Part shown: one piece after another, positions 1 through 10,212 of the stretch | How positions within the stretch are numbered: the first letter of the stretch is position 1 | How the letters are laid out: every line of letters begins with the position of its first letter | From: Pirellulales bacterium | GTDB taxonomy: Bacteria > Planctomycetota > Planctomycetia > Pirellulales > Thermoguttaceae | Assembly (NCBI GenBank): GCA_016936015.1 | Contig: JAFGPV010000035.1 | Coordinates: 1 to 64,000 of the forward strand | DNA: 64,000 nt | Direction: 5' to 3' | Made by a program: the position numbers and the translations under genes | The notes under the pieces: generated by a model | What the model saw: the letters and a program-made list of their open reading frames with translations, nothing else | What the model was told of the DNA's origin: nothing | Database searches by the model: none

Positions 1-78
1 ACACTTTGAACCTATCCGAAAACCATTAACCTATTGAAAAATCGAGAGTTTCATAATTCGTAATCATCGGTAATTCAG

Positions 79-114
79 CCCTCACCCTAACCCTCTCCCG
101 GAGGGAGAGGGGAC
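79..114. repeat. Family A palindromic repeat (copy 1)
   Basis: A CCCTCACCCTAACCCTCTCC arm is followed directly by GGAGGGAGAGGGGA, giving a strong hairpin. The same arm recurs at 2268-2301, 13450-13499, 39697-39788 and 47875-47910, so this is a dispersed REP-like element. This copy lies in the gene-free left edge of the window. Confidence 0.8.
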
Positions 115-130
115 TTTTCGGATAGGTTCT

Positions 131-160
131 TTATCTGCGTTTATCTGTGTTCATCTGTGG
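131..160. repeat. Family F repeat (ATCTGTG/TTCATCTGTGG), copy 1
   Basis: Imperfect tandem 10-mers of the type TTATCTGTGT and TTCATCTGTGG. Inverted and direct relatives lie at 600-631 and 665-700, so copies flank the GxxExxY gene on both sides. Confidence 0.65.
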
Positions 161-173
161 TTTTTTGATTATT

Positions 174-560
174 TTATTCGTGGATTACGCGTTTGATCTG
201 GATCTTTGGCGTTCCGAAATTGATGAGTAAACAAAGTGGCAGCCTGGTTGCTTTTAGGTAGTTGAGACATTGCGCCAAGTGAACGTCCTCTAAGGATTTT
301 GCGGCCTTGAGTTCTACGAGAAGGCAATTTTCGACGAACATATCGGCCGCGTATTCTCCCACTACGACGCCGTCGTAATGTACAGTGATTCCCCGCTGCT
401 GCTCGACGTGGAGACCGGTTTTGCGGAGTTCGTGCGCCAAGGCGTTCTCGTAAACTTTTTCCAGGAATCCCGCTCCCAGGGCGTTGGAAACTGTAAATGC
501 ACAGCCGATCACTTTTTCGGAAAGTTGATTTAATCGGTTCATGTTCTCATGATGATCCAT
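174..560 (-). CDS. GxxExxY family protein
   Basis: A 128-residue protein with the family signature G-F-L-E-K-V-Y near residue 32, and the conserved tail pattern of an acidic strand, VELKA, and a hydrophobic ending (LLINFG). Family members are small PD-(D/E)xK-fold-like proteins common in planctomycetes, Bacteroidetes and cyanobacteria; no biochemical role is established. The start ATG at 560 is preceded by TTTAAGGATTTTCC, an acceptable ribosome site. The gene stands alone between copies of the family F repeat, an arrangement often seen for these genes, which suggests it sits in repeat-rich, easily remodelled DNA. Confidence 0.85.
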   Translation of the reverse strand: MDHHENMNRLNQLSEKVIGCAFTVSNALGAGFLEKVYENALAHELRKTGLHVEQQRGITVHYDGVVVGEYAADMFVENCLLVELKAAKSLEDVHLAQCLNYLKATRLPLCLLINFGTPKIQIKRVIHE

Positions 561-599
561 TGGAAAATCCTTAAGTAAAAGGTTTGATTGAGCAAATAG

Positions 600-673
600 A
601 AACCACAGATGAACGCAGATGAACGCAGATCAATTTTAAAACTCAAATTGGAAAGGACAAAAATAATCTGTGT

Positions 674-700
<27 letters not shown>
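600..700. repeat. Family F inverted pair overlapping the 3' end of uvrA
   Basis: Arm 600-631 (AACCACAGATGAACGCAGAT plus a second GAACGCAGAT) faces arm 665-700 (ATCTGTGTTCATCCGTGTTC then ATCTGTGGTT), separated by about 33 bases. Together they make an imperfect palindrome. The right arm encodes the last eight residues and the stop codon of uvrA on the minus strand. Confidence 0.7.
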
Positions 701-3655
<2,955 letters not shown>

Positions 3656-3810
3656 TACGGACTCAAGCAGCAATAATTGTGCATGATGAATCCTTCAACA
3701 TAACCGATGGGAAGGGAAAAGGCAAGGTTGTGGCAATAACTCTCGAATTGAACTCCTTGCCGAGAAGAATTAGAATTTTATCGAAAAGAGAAACAATTTT
3801 GATCCCCGTC

Positions 3811-3836
3811 CCTGGGCGTCAACGCCCTGGGCTAGT
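3811..3836. repeat. Short CCTGGGCGT palindrome between uvrA and the C45 hydrolase
   Basis: CCCTGGGCGTCAACGCCCTG is a short hairpin ending in GGGCTAG. It resembles half of the family D elements at 14398 and 52205. The rest of 3656-3924 shows nothing I can assign. Confidence 0.45.
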
Positions 3837-3924
3837 GGTAAGATGCGCATTACAGAACTTATCTCATCTTGGAATCTACAATCAGAATGACGGAACGGCA
3901 ATTGACTCAGGCCGTTTTCCGCCG

Positions 3925-5085
3925 TTATTTTTCCATGTCCCCTTGAGGTTTCAGCAGCGGGGCCAGTTCGACTTTTTTCAGCGGCAGGGCGGAGGAGGGG
4001 CAATTGCCGGCGGCGAGGTGGAGGGTAAGCGGCGCCGGCTCGAAGACCATCGTCTGCACCGTCAGCCGGCCCTTGTTGACCGCGTGCAGTTTGCGGTGGA
4101 CGTCCTCGACGCTTAAGGGCAATTCGTAGCGGCTGCGCATCAGCAGCGGATAGCGGCGGTCCAACCCGAAGCGGGACAGTTCCGGCGTGCGGAAATGATT
4201 GGTGCAGGCGCAGATCCCGTTTTCCGGGCGGCGGACCGCCACCGTCAGAGGCGTGATTTCGAAAACCGCGGCGTGCCGCCGGTCGCAGACGGCGAGGTTC
4301 AAGAGCGTGGTCCGCTTGGCCGCCCGGAGCAGTTTCTCGGCCTCTTCCCCGGTGGCGCACTCCTCCAGGATGCGGCGGAACAAGAACGTGTAGGGAATGC
4401 CTTTCGGGTTGTACATCGGCGCGTTGTCCTTCGAGAAAAAGACCTCGTGGACGGCCAAGGCCAAGCCGGCGTCGTTGATGCCCGTCAGGCAGCCGAACAG
4501 TCCCGGGAAACCGACCGACGCGAAGGCGTGCTTGCCGGCCGGACGCTGCACGGTGACCAGCGTGCAGTCGTCGATGATCCCCAGGGTGAAGAAATCCAGA
4601 TTCCGGCCGAACAGCGGGCCGCCGGTGGTACTGTTATCGGCCTCGACGATCAGCGACGAGCAACCCAGCGAATCGCGGTAGATGTCGATCATCACGTTTC
4701 CCAGCACGCCCAAGTCGCCCTGGTCCTGCATCTTTGCCTGCACGGCGAAGGCGCGGAGTTCGTCGAGGTGATCCGGGGGGATGTTTTTCGCCAACGCCCG
4801 GGCGGCGGCGATGAATTTTTCCCGCTCCTCCGGCTGGGGAGCGATTTTATCCAGCAGCCGCTGCGGATAGGCCACCATTTTTTCCACGGCGTCGGCCGTC
4901 AACTCCGCTTTCTGCCGACCCATCTCCTCCGGAGAACCGGCGACGATCAACACCGGCACGTCGTGGATGTAACGCAGTTCGGCCGTCTCGAATTTGCCCT
5001 CGCGGAACGGCCGAGCCTCCTCGGCGGACCACGTCGAAGCCCCACACGAGACCAACAGCGCCGCGAAGACCAAACCGCGCAGCAT
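3925..5085 (-). CDS. C45/AAT-family Ntn hydrolase (acyl-CoA:6-APA acyltransferase-like)
   Basis: A 386-residue exported Ntn-hydrolase. After the pro-segment the motif DSLGCSSLIV places the predicted autocatalytic nucleophile at Cys142, followed by GGPLFGRNLDF, the family's conserved oxyanion-side segment, and GFPGLFGCLTGIN. Relatives include acyl-CoA:6-aminopenicillanate acyltransferase and phospholipase B-like amidases, which cleave or form amide bonds; the natural substrate here is unknown. A longer reading frame runs up to 5217, but the ATG at 5085 gives a clean signal peptide (LVFAALLVSCGAS). Leu-Val-Ser-Cys14 also fits a lipobox, so it may be a lipoprotein. It has no obvious operon partner. 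Confidence 0.85.
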   Translation of the reverse strand: MLRGLVFAALLVSCGASTWSAEEARPFREGKFETAELRYIHDVPVLIVAGSPEEMGRQKAELTADAVEKMVAYPQRLLDKIAPQPEEREKFIAAARALAKNIPPDHLDELRAFAVQAKMQDQGDLGVLGNVMIDIYRDSLGCSSLIVEADNSTTGGPLFGRNLDFFTLGIIDDCTLVTVQRPAGKHAFASVGFPGLFGCLTGINDAGLALAVHEVFFSKDNAPMYNPKGIPYTFLFRRILEECATGEEAEKLLRAAKRTTLLNLAVCDRRHAAVFEITPLTVAVRRPENGICACTNHFRTPELSRFGLDRRYPLLMRSRYELPLSVEDVHRKLHAVNKGRLTVQTMVFEPAPLTLHLAAGNCPSSALPLKKVELAPLLKPQGDMEK

Positions 5086-5313
5086 CGCTTTCCGGCAGAG
5101 CGGCCGCCGCTGTTTATTCCCAGAAGAAACGCTCGGGAAGCTCAATCGCAACGGAATTCCCTTCCGACCCGCCAACCATGGTCCGTGGGAGTCTTGAGTC
5201 AGGGAGACAACCTCCATGGAATTATAACCTGAAAGGAATCACGTTGGCAAGAAAAGAGAAAAGATACACGTGGTGGCGTGAATCACTGAGGTTCAGATTG
5301 ACCGTACCGTCAG

Positions 5314-5386
5314 AACGCCCGGGGATGGCAATCCCCGGGGGAAAAACGCGCTCTTTCACCCCCCGCGATTGCCATCGCGGGGCGTT
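5314..5386. repeat. Family C double palindrome (copy 1)
   Basis: AACGCCCGGGGATGGCAATC with its CCCCGGG partner, then ACCCCCCGCGATTGCCATCG closed by CGGGGCGTTT. These are two facing hairpins with AACGCCC/GGGCGTT at the outer ends, the layout of a REPIN. It lies in the 411-base gap between the C45 hydrolase and the RRM gene; nothing else is seen there. Confidence 0.8.
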
Positions 5387-5496
5387 TGACGAAATGGCTC
5401 GAATCAGCGGCCTAAGCGGGTTGAACTGTGCGCAAACCCTCAGCGCCGCCTGATCGTGCAGGGAGGAAAACAAGAGGAGTGAAAAACCGTATGCGG

Positions 5497-5835
5497 TTAT
5501 TCGTCGTATCCGCCGCCGCCGCGATGACCGCGGTAGCCGCCACGGCCGCCGCCGCGATAACCGCCGCCGCCGCCGCCGCGTTTCGGGGCCTGATTTTCCG
5601 CCTCGTTGACGCGGATCGTCCGGCCATCGAGCATGGTGCCGTTCATTTCCGCGGCGGCCGCCGAGGCCATTTCATCCGCCGTGAAGGAGACGAAACCGAA
5701 ACCCCGCGAGCGGCCGGTTTCCCGATCGGTGACTACCTTGGCTTCCACGATCTCGCCAAAGCGCTCGAACGCCTGGTGGAGACCGTCATCCGTCGTACCC
5801 CAACTCAATCCGCCTACAAACAATTTCTTACCCAT
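5497..5835 (-). CDS. RRM RNA-binding protein with Gly-rich tail
   Basis: A 112-residue single RNA recognition motif protein. RNP2 is LFVGGL (residues 5-10) and RNP1 is RGFGFVSF (44-51), with the aromatic residues that stack on RNA present. The C-terminal 35 residues are Gly/Arg/Tyr repeats, like cyanobacterial Rbp proteins and eukaryotic GRPs. These bind single-stranded RNA and are often cold- or stress-induced. The ORF extends 41 codons upstream, but ATG 5835 starts the domain and has GGAG 11 bases before it. A perfect 24-base palindrome sits in the leader. Confidence 0.92.
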   Translation of the reverse strand: MGKKLFVGGLSWGTTDDGLHQAFERFGEIVEAKVVTDRETGRSRGFGFVSFTADEMASAAAAEMNGTMLDGRTIRVNEAENQAPKRGGGGGGYRGGGRGGYRGHRGGGGYDE

Positions 5836-5856
5836 CGAACAAAACACTCCAAAAAG

Positions 5857-5880
5857 GCGTTGCGTCTGCAGACGCAACGC
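5857..5880. promoter_or_regulatory. Perfect 24-base palindrome in the RRM gene leader
   Basis: GCGTTGCGTCTG is followed immediately by its exact reverse complement, with no loop. It ends 21 bases upstream of the ATG of the RRM gene. It could be an operator, or an RNA hairpin for autoregulation; no relative was seen elsewhere in the window. The remaining 5881-6281 gap is AT-richer and otherwise unassigned. Confidence 0.5.
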
Positions 5881-6281
5881 AAACGCAAAAAAACCACACA
5901 CGGGCATCGGGGATTTTGCTAGCCCTCGCTCCCGAAGGCGACCACCAGCGGCCGCCAATCATGTTAGTAGCATAACAATTCTTCTCGGCGTGGAAAATAG
6001 GAGACCTCGGATAATTATCAGGAAAAATCCGCTCTGGATCGTGAAAATCGGGAAAGACAGGCCAAAATCTGACGGCTCCTACCTCATCCGAGGGGGGGCA
6101 GTGCCTCGTTCGGGATTGGGGATTGGAGATTGGGGATTGGTTTTTGGCGAATCTTATGGGCATAATCACAGGATACAAAACCGGTGGGGCGGCGATGAAA
6201 AAGTTTAATATTATTTCCAAAGATTGAATCTATAAAAAGTCAGGTTACGCGTTTCCCAATCCCCAATCCCTGATTATCTCT

Positions 6282-6731
6282 ATGTCCTCCATTGTTCGTT
6301 TTTCCGTGTCGTTGGAAGATGACCTGTTGGTACGCTTCGATCGGTATTGTGCGGAGGAGCAGTTCGCCACCCGCAGCGAGGCCATTCGCCAGTTGCTCCG
6401 CGACCGCTTGACCACCGAGGCGTGGCATTCCGACAGCCGTGACGCTGCGGGAACCCTGACCCTGGTCTACGATCATCACCACCCGCAACTCCGCAAGCGT
6501 TTGACCGCCGTGCAGCACGAGCATACCGATCTGGTGGTGGCCACGATGCACGCCCATCTCACGCACGACTTGTGTTTGGAAGTGATCGTCCTGCGAGGGC
6601 CGGCCGGCCGGCTCCGGGAAATCGCCTCTCAATTGCGGGGACTGAAGGGCATTTTTAAAGGGGAACTGGTGATGGCCAGCGCAGAATTGCCGGCGGAGAA
6701 ACATCACCATCACCGTCGCGGCTCCCATTAG
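6282..6731 (+). CDS. nikR: NikR, nickel-responsive transcriptional regulator
   Basis: 149 residues. The N-terminal ribbon-helix-helix (RFSVSLEDDLLVRFDRY, then RSEAIRQLLRDRL) binds DNA. The C-terminal ACT-like domain carries the square-planar nickel ligands of E. coli NikR (His76, His87, His89, Cys95) at matching spacing: His79, His90, His92 and Cys98. The C-terminus is unusual in ending in a His-rich tail (EKHHHHRRGSH) that may bind extra metal. It lies directly upstream of the NikM/CbiQ/CbiO importer and of a matching operator, so it very likely represses that operon when nickel is plentiful. Confidence 0.95.
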   Translation: MSSIVRFSVSLEDDLLVRFDRYCAEEQFATRSEAIRQLLRDRLTTEAWHSDSRDAAGTLTLVYDHHHPQLRKRLTAVQHEHTDLVVATMHAHLTHDLCLEVIVLRGPAGRLREIASQLRGLKGIFKGELVMASAELPAEKHHHHRRGSH

Positions 6732-6791
6732 GGGCGGACTCGGGAAAATCGGAAGGTATTACGGGGTTCTTAAGCTATTGATTGCTGCGTC

Positions 6792-6866
6792 AACGCCCCG
6801 CGACGGCGGTCGCAGGGGTGGAACCATATCCCGCTTTACCCCCGCGATTGCCATCGCGGGGCGTTG
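6792..6866. repeat. Family C double palindrome (copy 2)
   Basis: AACGCCCCGCGACGGCGGTC with CGCAGGGG, then ACCCCCGCGATTGCCATCGC and GGGGCGTT. Same layout as 5314-5386. It lies between nikR and the NikR operator. Confidence 0.8.
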
Positions 6867-6940
6867 GATTATCGAACGACGGCATTTTGAGCCTCACTCA
6901 GCTGCTTTTCGCCGGGGGCACTCTCGACGTGCCTTGAAAA

Positions 6941-6967
6941 GTATTACAATATACCATTGTGTAATAT
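6941..6967 (+). promoter_or_regulatory. Predicted NikR operator upstream of nikM
   Basis: GTATTAC, 13 bases, GTAATAT: an inverted repeat 52 bases before the NikM start. It resembles the GTGTTAC-N13/14-GTAACAC type of operator described for delta-proteobacterial NikR proteins. Position and neighbouring nikR support it; binding is untested. Confidence 0.65.
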
Positions 6968-7018
6968 CACGGCGGTTCCCCGAAAACGCATCCACCCCCA
7001 AAGCCCCGACGCCATTTC

Positions 7019-7681
7019 ATGCACATCTACGAAGGCATATTATCGGCCACTCCACAGGGACAGATTCTGTTGATCGGCGGGGCCGTAGCGGCCGCGGCGG
7101 GGACGGCCATCGGGCTGCGGACGCTCACACCCCAGCGGATTCCCCAGGCGGCCCTGCTGAGCGCGGCGTTTTTCGTGGTCTCGCTGATTCCGGTCCCTCT
7201 GGGACCGACCGCCGTGCACCTGGTGTTGATCGGACCGATGGGGCTGCTGCTCGGCTGGGCGGTCTTTCCGGCGGTGCTTGTGGCGTTGGTCTTGCAGGCG
7301 GTGTTTTTTTCCTGCGGCGGGCCGACCGCCCTGGGCGTCAACACCCTGATCATGGCGCTGCCGGGCGTGGCATGTTATTACCTTTTTCGACGCCCGGCCG
7401 CCGCGGCGCAGGAGGGCAAAGTTTTTTGGGCCGGTTTTCTGGCCGGCGCCGTCGGCCTGGTCTTCGGCGCATTGCTCAGCGCCGGCATCCTGATGGCCGC
7501 CGGCAGGGAATTCCAAGCGATCGGGCAGTTGTCCCTGCTGGTCCATCTTCCCGTGGCCGTGGTCGAAGGGCTGGTCGGCGGCAGCCTGATCGTCCTGCTG
7601 CGGAAGGTCCGCCCCGATCTGCTCGACGCCCCGCCGCTGCCGCTTGCCGCCGAAGAGGTCTCCAAGGAAGGGCATAGCTGA
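7019..7681 (+). CDS. nikM: NikM/CbiM, substrate-binding membrane subunit of an ECF-type nickel transporter
   Basis: 220 residues, about seven hydrophobic segments. It starts MHIYEGIL: in the family the Met1 amino group and His2 bind the metal, and His67 (here in AVHLVLIGPMG) is the third site known from the NikM2 structure. Both His residues are present, and the start is fixed by the need for Met-His. It would capture Ni(II) in the membrane and pass it to CbiQ and CbiO, encoded just downstream. Cobalt cannot be excluded from sequence, but nikR and the operator favour nickel. Confidence 0.9.
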   Translation: MHIYEGILSATPQGQILLIGGAVAAAAGTAIGLRTLTPQRIPQAALLSAAFFVVSLIPVPLGPTAVHLVLIGPMGLLLGWAVFPAVLVALVLQAVFFSCGGPTALGVNTLIMALPGVACYYLFRRPAAAAQEGKVFWAGFLAGAVGLVFGALLSAGILMAAGREFQAIGQLSLLVHLPVAVVEGLVGGSLIVLLRKVRPDLLDAPPLPLAAEEVSKEGHS

Positions 7682-7693
7682 AGAGAAAAGATA

Positions 7694-8341
7694 ATGAAAA
7701 GTATTTCTCGCAAAGGCGCAAAGGCGCAAAGGTTTTTTATCTCATATTTCAGGTTGTTCAATTTGCAATTTGCAATTTGCAATTTGCGATTTGCAATAAT
7801 TCTTTTCCCCATCTTTTTCCTCGCACCCCGCACCTCGGCTCACGAGGTCCACGTCACCGCTACGGTCGAGGGAAAGATCATCCGGGGAAAGGCGTATTAC
7901 CACGGCGGCGTGCCGGTGCGGGAGGGGGAGGTCCAGGCCCTGGATCCGTTGGGGGAGGTGTTGGCCGAGGCGAAAACCGACCAGGAAGGGAAATTTACCC
8001 TCCCGCTGACGGTCCGTTGCGATTATCGCGTGCTGGTCGACGCCGGCGGGGGCCACGGCGGCGAAGCGTTTGTCGATGCCGGGAGTCTGCCGGCCCATGA
8101 AGGCCGGCCGCCTGACGAACGTCCGCACGCCGCGCATTCTCATTCCGCGCTCCACGCCGACGACTCCTCGCTGGCGGAGGAAATCCACGACCTGCACCAC
8201 CAGATCGCGCAATTGCAGGAAGCGTTCGATCGCTACGAAACCCGACGCCGGTTGAGCGACGTCCTGGGTGGGGTCGGCTACATCTTCGGCCTGGCCGGCG
8301 TGGCGATGTATTTCCTCAGTCTCCGCAAGAAGAAGGGATGA
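7694..8341 (+). CDS. NikL/CbiL-like accessory component of the nickel transporter
   Basis: Up to 215 residues. After a hydrophobic leader ending in TSAHEVHVTA there is a small beta domain (carboxypeptidase-regulatory-like, residues 50-125), a His-rich linker (HAAHSHSALHADD), a short coiled coil and one C-terminal membrane segment followed by KKK. This matches the extra subunits of NikKMLQO-type importers, which help metal capture outside the membrane. The ATG start is doubtful: the first 40 codons are made of two dispersed repeats (7703-7731 and 7764-7797). A TTG inside the second repeat would give a normal short signal peptide (RFAIILFPIFFLAP). Twelve bases separate it from nikM, and cbiQ follows after 3. 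Confidence 0.75.
   Translation: MKSISRKGAKAQRFFISYFRLFNLQFAICNLRFAIILFPIFFLAPRTSAHEVHVTATVEGKIIRGKAYYHGGVPVREGEVQALDPLGEVLAEAKTDQEGKFTLPLTVRCDYRVLVDAGGGHGGEAFVDAGSLPAHEGRPPDERPHAAHSHSALHADDSSLAEEIHDLHHQIAQLQEAFDRYETRRRLSDVLGGVGYIFGLAGVAMYFLSLRKKKG
7703..7731. repeat. CGCAAAGG tandem repeat at the NikL-like start
   Basis: Three imperfect copies of GGCGCAAA, read as RKGAKAQR. It forms the apparent N-terminus of the NikL-like ORF. Confidence 0.6.
7764..7797. repeat. CAATTTG tandem repeat in the NikL-like leader
   Basis: Four to five copies of the heptamer CAATTTG (one changed to CGATTTG). Read in frame as NLQFAICNLRFAI, it supplies part of the hydrophobic leader. Confidence 0.65.
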
Positions 8342-8344
8342 AGG

Positions 8345-9085
8345 ATGAAGGATGAGGAAAGGCACCTTGATTGCGTCGATCCCCGACTGCGGGTCGCGGC
8401 GGCCGTGCTCTGGGCGGTGCTGGTCACGGCGGTGCAAGGATGGCCGGCCTTGGGGGTAGCCCTGGCCGCGGCGGCAGCGGCGTGCTTTTTTTCCCCTTTC
8501 CCTTGCAGACTGATTTTCAAACGGCTGCTGGCGCTGAACGCCGTGCTGCTTCTTATGGTGGGCGTCATGGCGATCAGCACGCCGGGACCGACGCTGCGGA
8601 TCCCCAGCCTGTTTTGGGTTTCGCAACCGGGTCTGCTGCTGGGACTGAAGATCGCGCTGAAAGCCAACGCCATCGTCCTGGCGGTGACGGCCCTGCTGGG
8701 TTCGATGGAGCCTGCCGTGCTGGGCCACGCCCTGCACCATTTCCACGTCCCGGCCAAGCTGGTCAATTTGCTGCTGATGAGCCTCCGCTATCGCGAGGTC
8801 CTGCGGCAGGAGCATCATCGATTACATGCGGCGATGATCGTCCGCGGATTCCGTCCCCGGATGGACCGGCACACGTATCGGACCTACGGTTACCTGGCGG
8901 GGATGCTCCTGGTGCGGAGCGTGGCCCGGGCGGAGCGGATCCTGGCGGCGATGCAGTGCCGAGGTTTCCGCGGCCGTTTTTACCTCCTCGACCATTTTGC
9001 CTTCTCCCGCCGCGATCTGCCGTTTTGTCTGCTCGCGGCGGCGGTCTCCCTTGGCGTGATAGCCCTCGAATGGTCGGGGAGCTGA
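8345..9085 (+). CDS. cbiQ: CbiQ/NikQ, transmembrane coupling subunit of the ECF transporter
   Basis: 246 residues with about five to six membrane helices. The two Arg-Gly coupling motifs of T-components are visible as MIVRGFRP (Arg167-Gly168) and MQCRGFRG (Arg206-Gly207); these helices dock into grooves of the ATPase. The N-terminus HLDCVDPRLRV matches the family's conserved opening (D-P-R-x-K). It starts 3 bases after the NikL-like gene. A 67-base palindromic repeat (9133-9198) separates it from cbiO. Confidence 0.92.
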   Translation: MKDEERHLDCVDPRLRVAAAVLWAVLVTAVQGWPALGVALAAAAAACFFSPFPCRLIFKRLLALNAVLLLMVGVMAISTPGPTLRIPSLFWVSQPGLLLGLKIALKANAIVLAVTALLGSMEPAVLGHALHHFHVPAKLVNLLLMSLRYREVLRQEHHRLHAAMIVRGFRPRMDRHTYRTYGYLAGMLLVRSVARAERILAAMQCRGFRGRFYLLDHFAFSRRDLPFCLLAAAVSLGVIALEWSGS

Positions 9086-9132
9086 GCATCCGATTAATAG
9101 CGGAACCATTACTTTAGTTTCACTAAATCAAA

Positions 9133-9198
9133 TAGCCGGCGGCTAACAGCCGCCGCGAGGCGCATCGGGATCCTCGGCGGCTGTTAGCCGCCGGCTAT
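9133..9198. repeat. Family B double palindrome (copy 1)
   Basis: TAGCCGGCGGCTAACAGCCG ... CGGCTGTTAGCCGCCGGCTA: two facing hairpins around a 25-base spacer. Relatives at 18255-18322 and 55665-55731. This copy interrupts the otherwise tight transporter operon and could attenuate or stabilise the mRNA before cbiO. Confidence 0.85.
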
Positions 9199-9245
9199 TA
9201 ATCTTAAAATTCAATGGCACTTGAACAAATTATCCGCTGCACGTG

Positions 9246-9908
9246 ATGCCCAATCCCCTGATCAACCTGCAGAACGTCGATTTCGCCTATCGGCCCGAGC
9301 GGCCCGTGCTGCGGGATTGTTCGTTGACGCTTTCCGCCGGCCAGCGGATGGCGCTCTGCGGCGCCAACGGCAGCGGCAAGACGACGCTGCTGCACCTGGT
9401 CGTCGGATTGCTCAAGCCGTCGGCCGGGGTGATCGAGGTCTTTGGCCGAGAGCGGCGGAAAGAGGCCGACTTCTACGAGGTCCGGCGGCGCGTCGGCCTG
9501 CTGTTCCAGGAGCCGGACGACCAGCTTTTTTGTCCCACGGTGCTCGAGGACGTGGCGTTCGGCCCATTGAACCTCGGATGGCCCCGAGAGGAGGTCCGGC
9601 AGGTCGTTGCCGAGACGCTGACGCAACTCGGCCTGGCCGGGTATCAATCGCGGATCACCTATCAACTCTCCGGCGGCGAGAAGCGGCTGGTGGCGTTGGC
9701 CACGGTCCTGGCCATGAGGCCGGACGTGTTGCTGCTGGACGAGCCTGTCGGCGGTCTGGACGACGAAGCCTCGAAACGTCTTTTGAATATATTAAAATCC
9801 CTGCCGCAGGCGATGATCTTCGTCTCGCACGATCACCGGTTTCGCCGGCAACTGGCCACGCACGCCGTGCGGCTGAACGAGGGGCGGATCGAGGAGGCGG
9901 CCCTTTGA
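9246..9908 (+). CDS. cbiO: CbiO/NikO, ATPase of the ECF nickel transporter
   Basis: 220 residues. Walker A GANGSGKT (39-46), Q-loop at Gln88, signature LSGGE (141-145), Walker B VLLLDEP (161-167), D-loop GGLDD and switch His195 (FVSHDHR). It hydrolyses ATP to drive nickel import with NikM and CbiQ. An in-frame GTG lies one codon upstream of the chosen ATG. It is a single ATPase, so a homodimer is expected. It is the last gene of the nickel operon; a 304-base gap leads to glnA. Confidence 0.93.
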   Translation: MPNPLINLQNVDFAYRPERPVLRDCSLTLSAGQRMALCGANGSGKTTLLHLVVGLLKPSAGVIEVFGRERRKEADFYEVRRRVGLLFQEPDDQLFCPTVLEDVAFGPLNLGWPREEVRQVVAETLTQLGLAGYQSRITYQLSGGEKRLVALATVLAMRPDVLLLDEPVGGLDDEASKRLLNILKSLPQAMIFVSHDHRFRRQLATHAVRLNEGRIEEAAL

Positions 9909-10134
9909 ACGGTTCGGGGTAGGCATAACTTCCTCTAATGCGATTTACACTTCTTTTGATACGGCTCTGTTTTTAAAGTACCGAGATTATCGCTGCTGAA
10001 ATTACCGGCACGGTCTGCGCGGATTTCGGGCATATTGGGTTGTTTTTTTCTTCGAGAATGAAGATGCCGCCGTTGTAGTAACGTATTTTCGTGTAATAAG
10101 TTATGTTTTATGACCCTCGAAATTGCCGGCCGCC

Positions 10135-10150
10135 TGGCATCGGCTTTGCA
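10135..10150 (+). promoter_or_regulatory. Sigma-54 promoter of glnA
   Basis: TGGCATCGGCTTTGCA matches the -24/-12 consensus TGGCAC-N5-TTGCW with correct GG to GC spacing; the only change in the conserved bases is C to T at the sixth position. It ends 62 bases before the glnA ATG. No enhancer site was identified. The rest of 9909-10212 is AT-rich with no gene. Confidence 0.7.
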
Positions 10151-10212
10151 TAGCGCAAGGTAATTTTTAACATCCACCGGTTAGGTGTCTGATTAATCAG
10201 AAAAGGAGAACA

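Noticed and set aside
5222-5473. 83-codon frame downstream of the RRM gene
   Set aside because: It is translated from the family C palindrome and has no other features.
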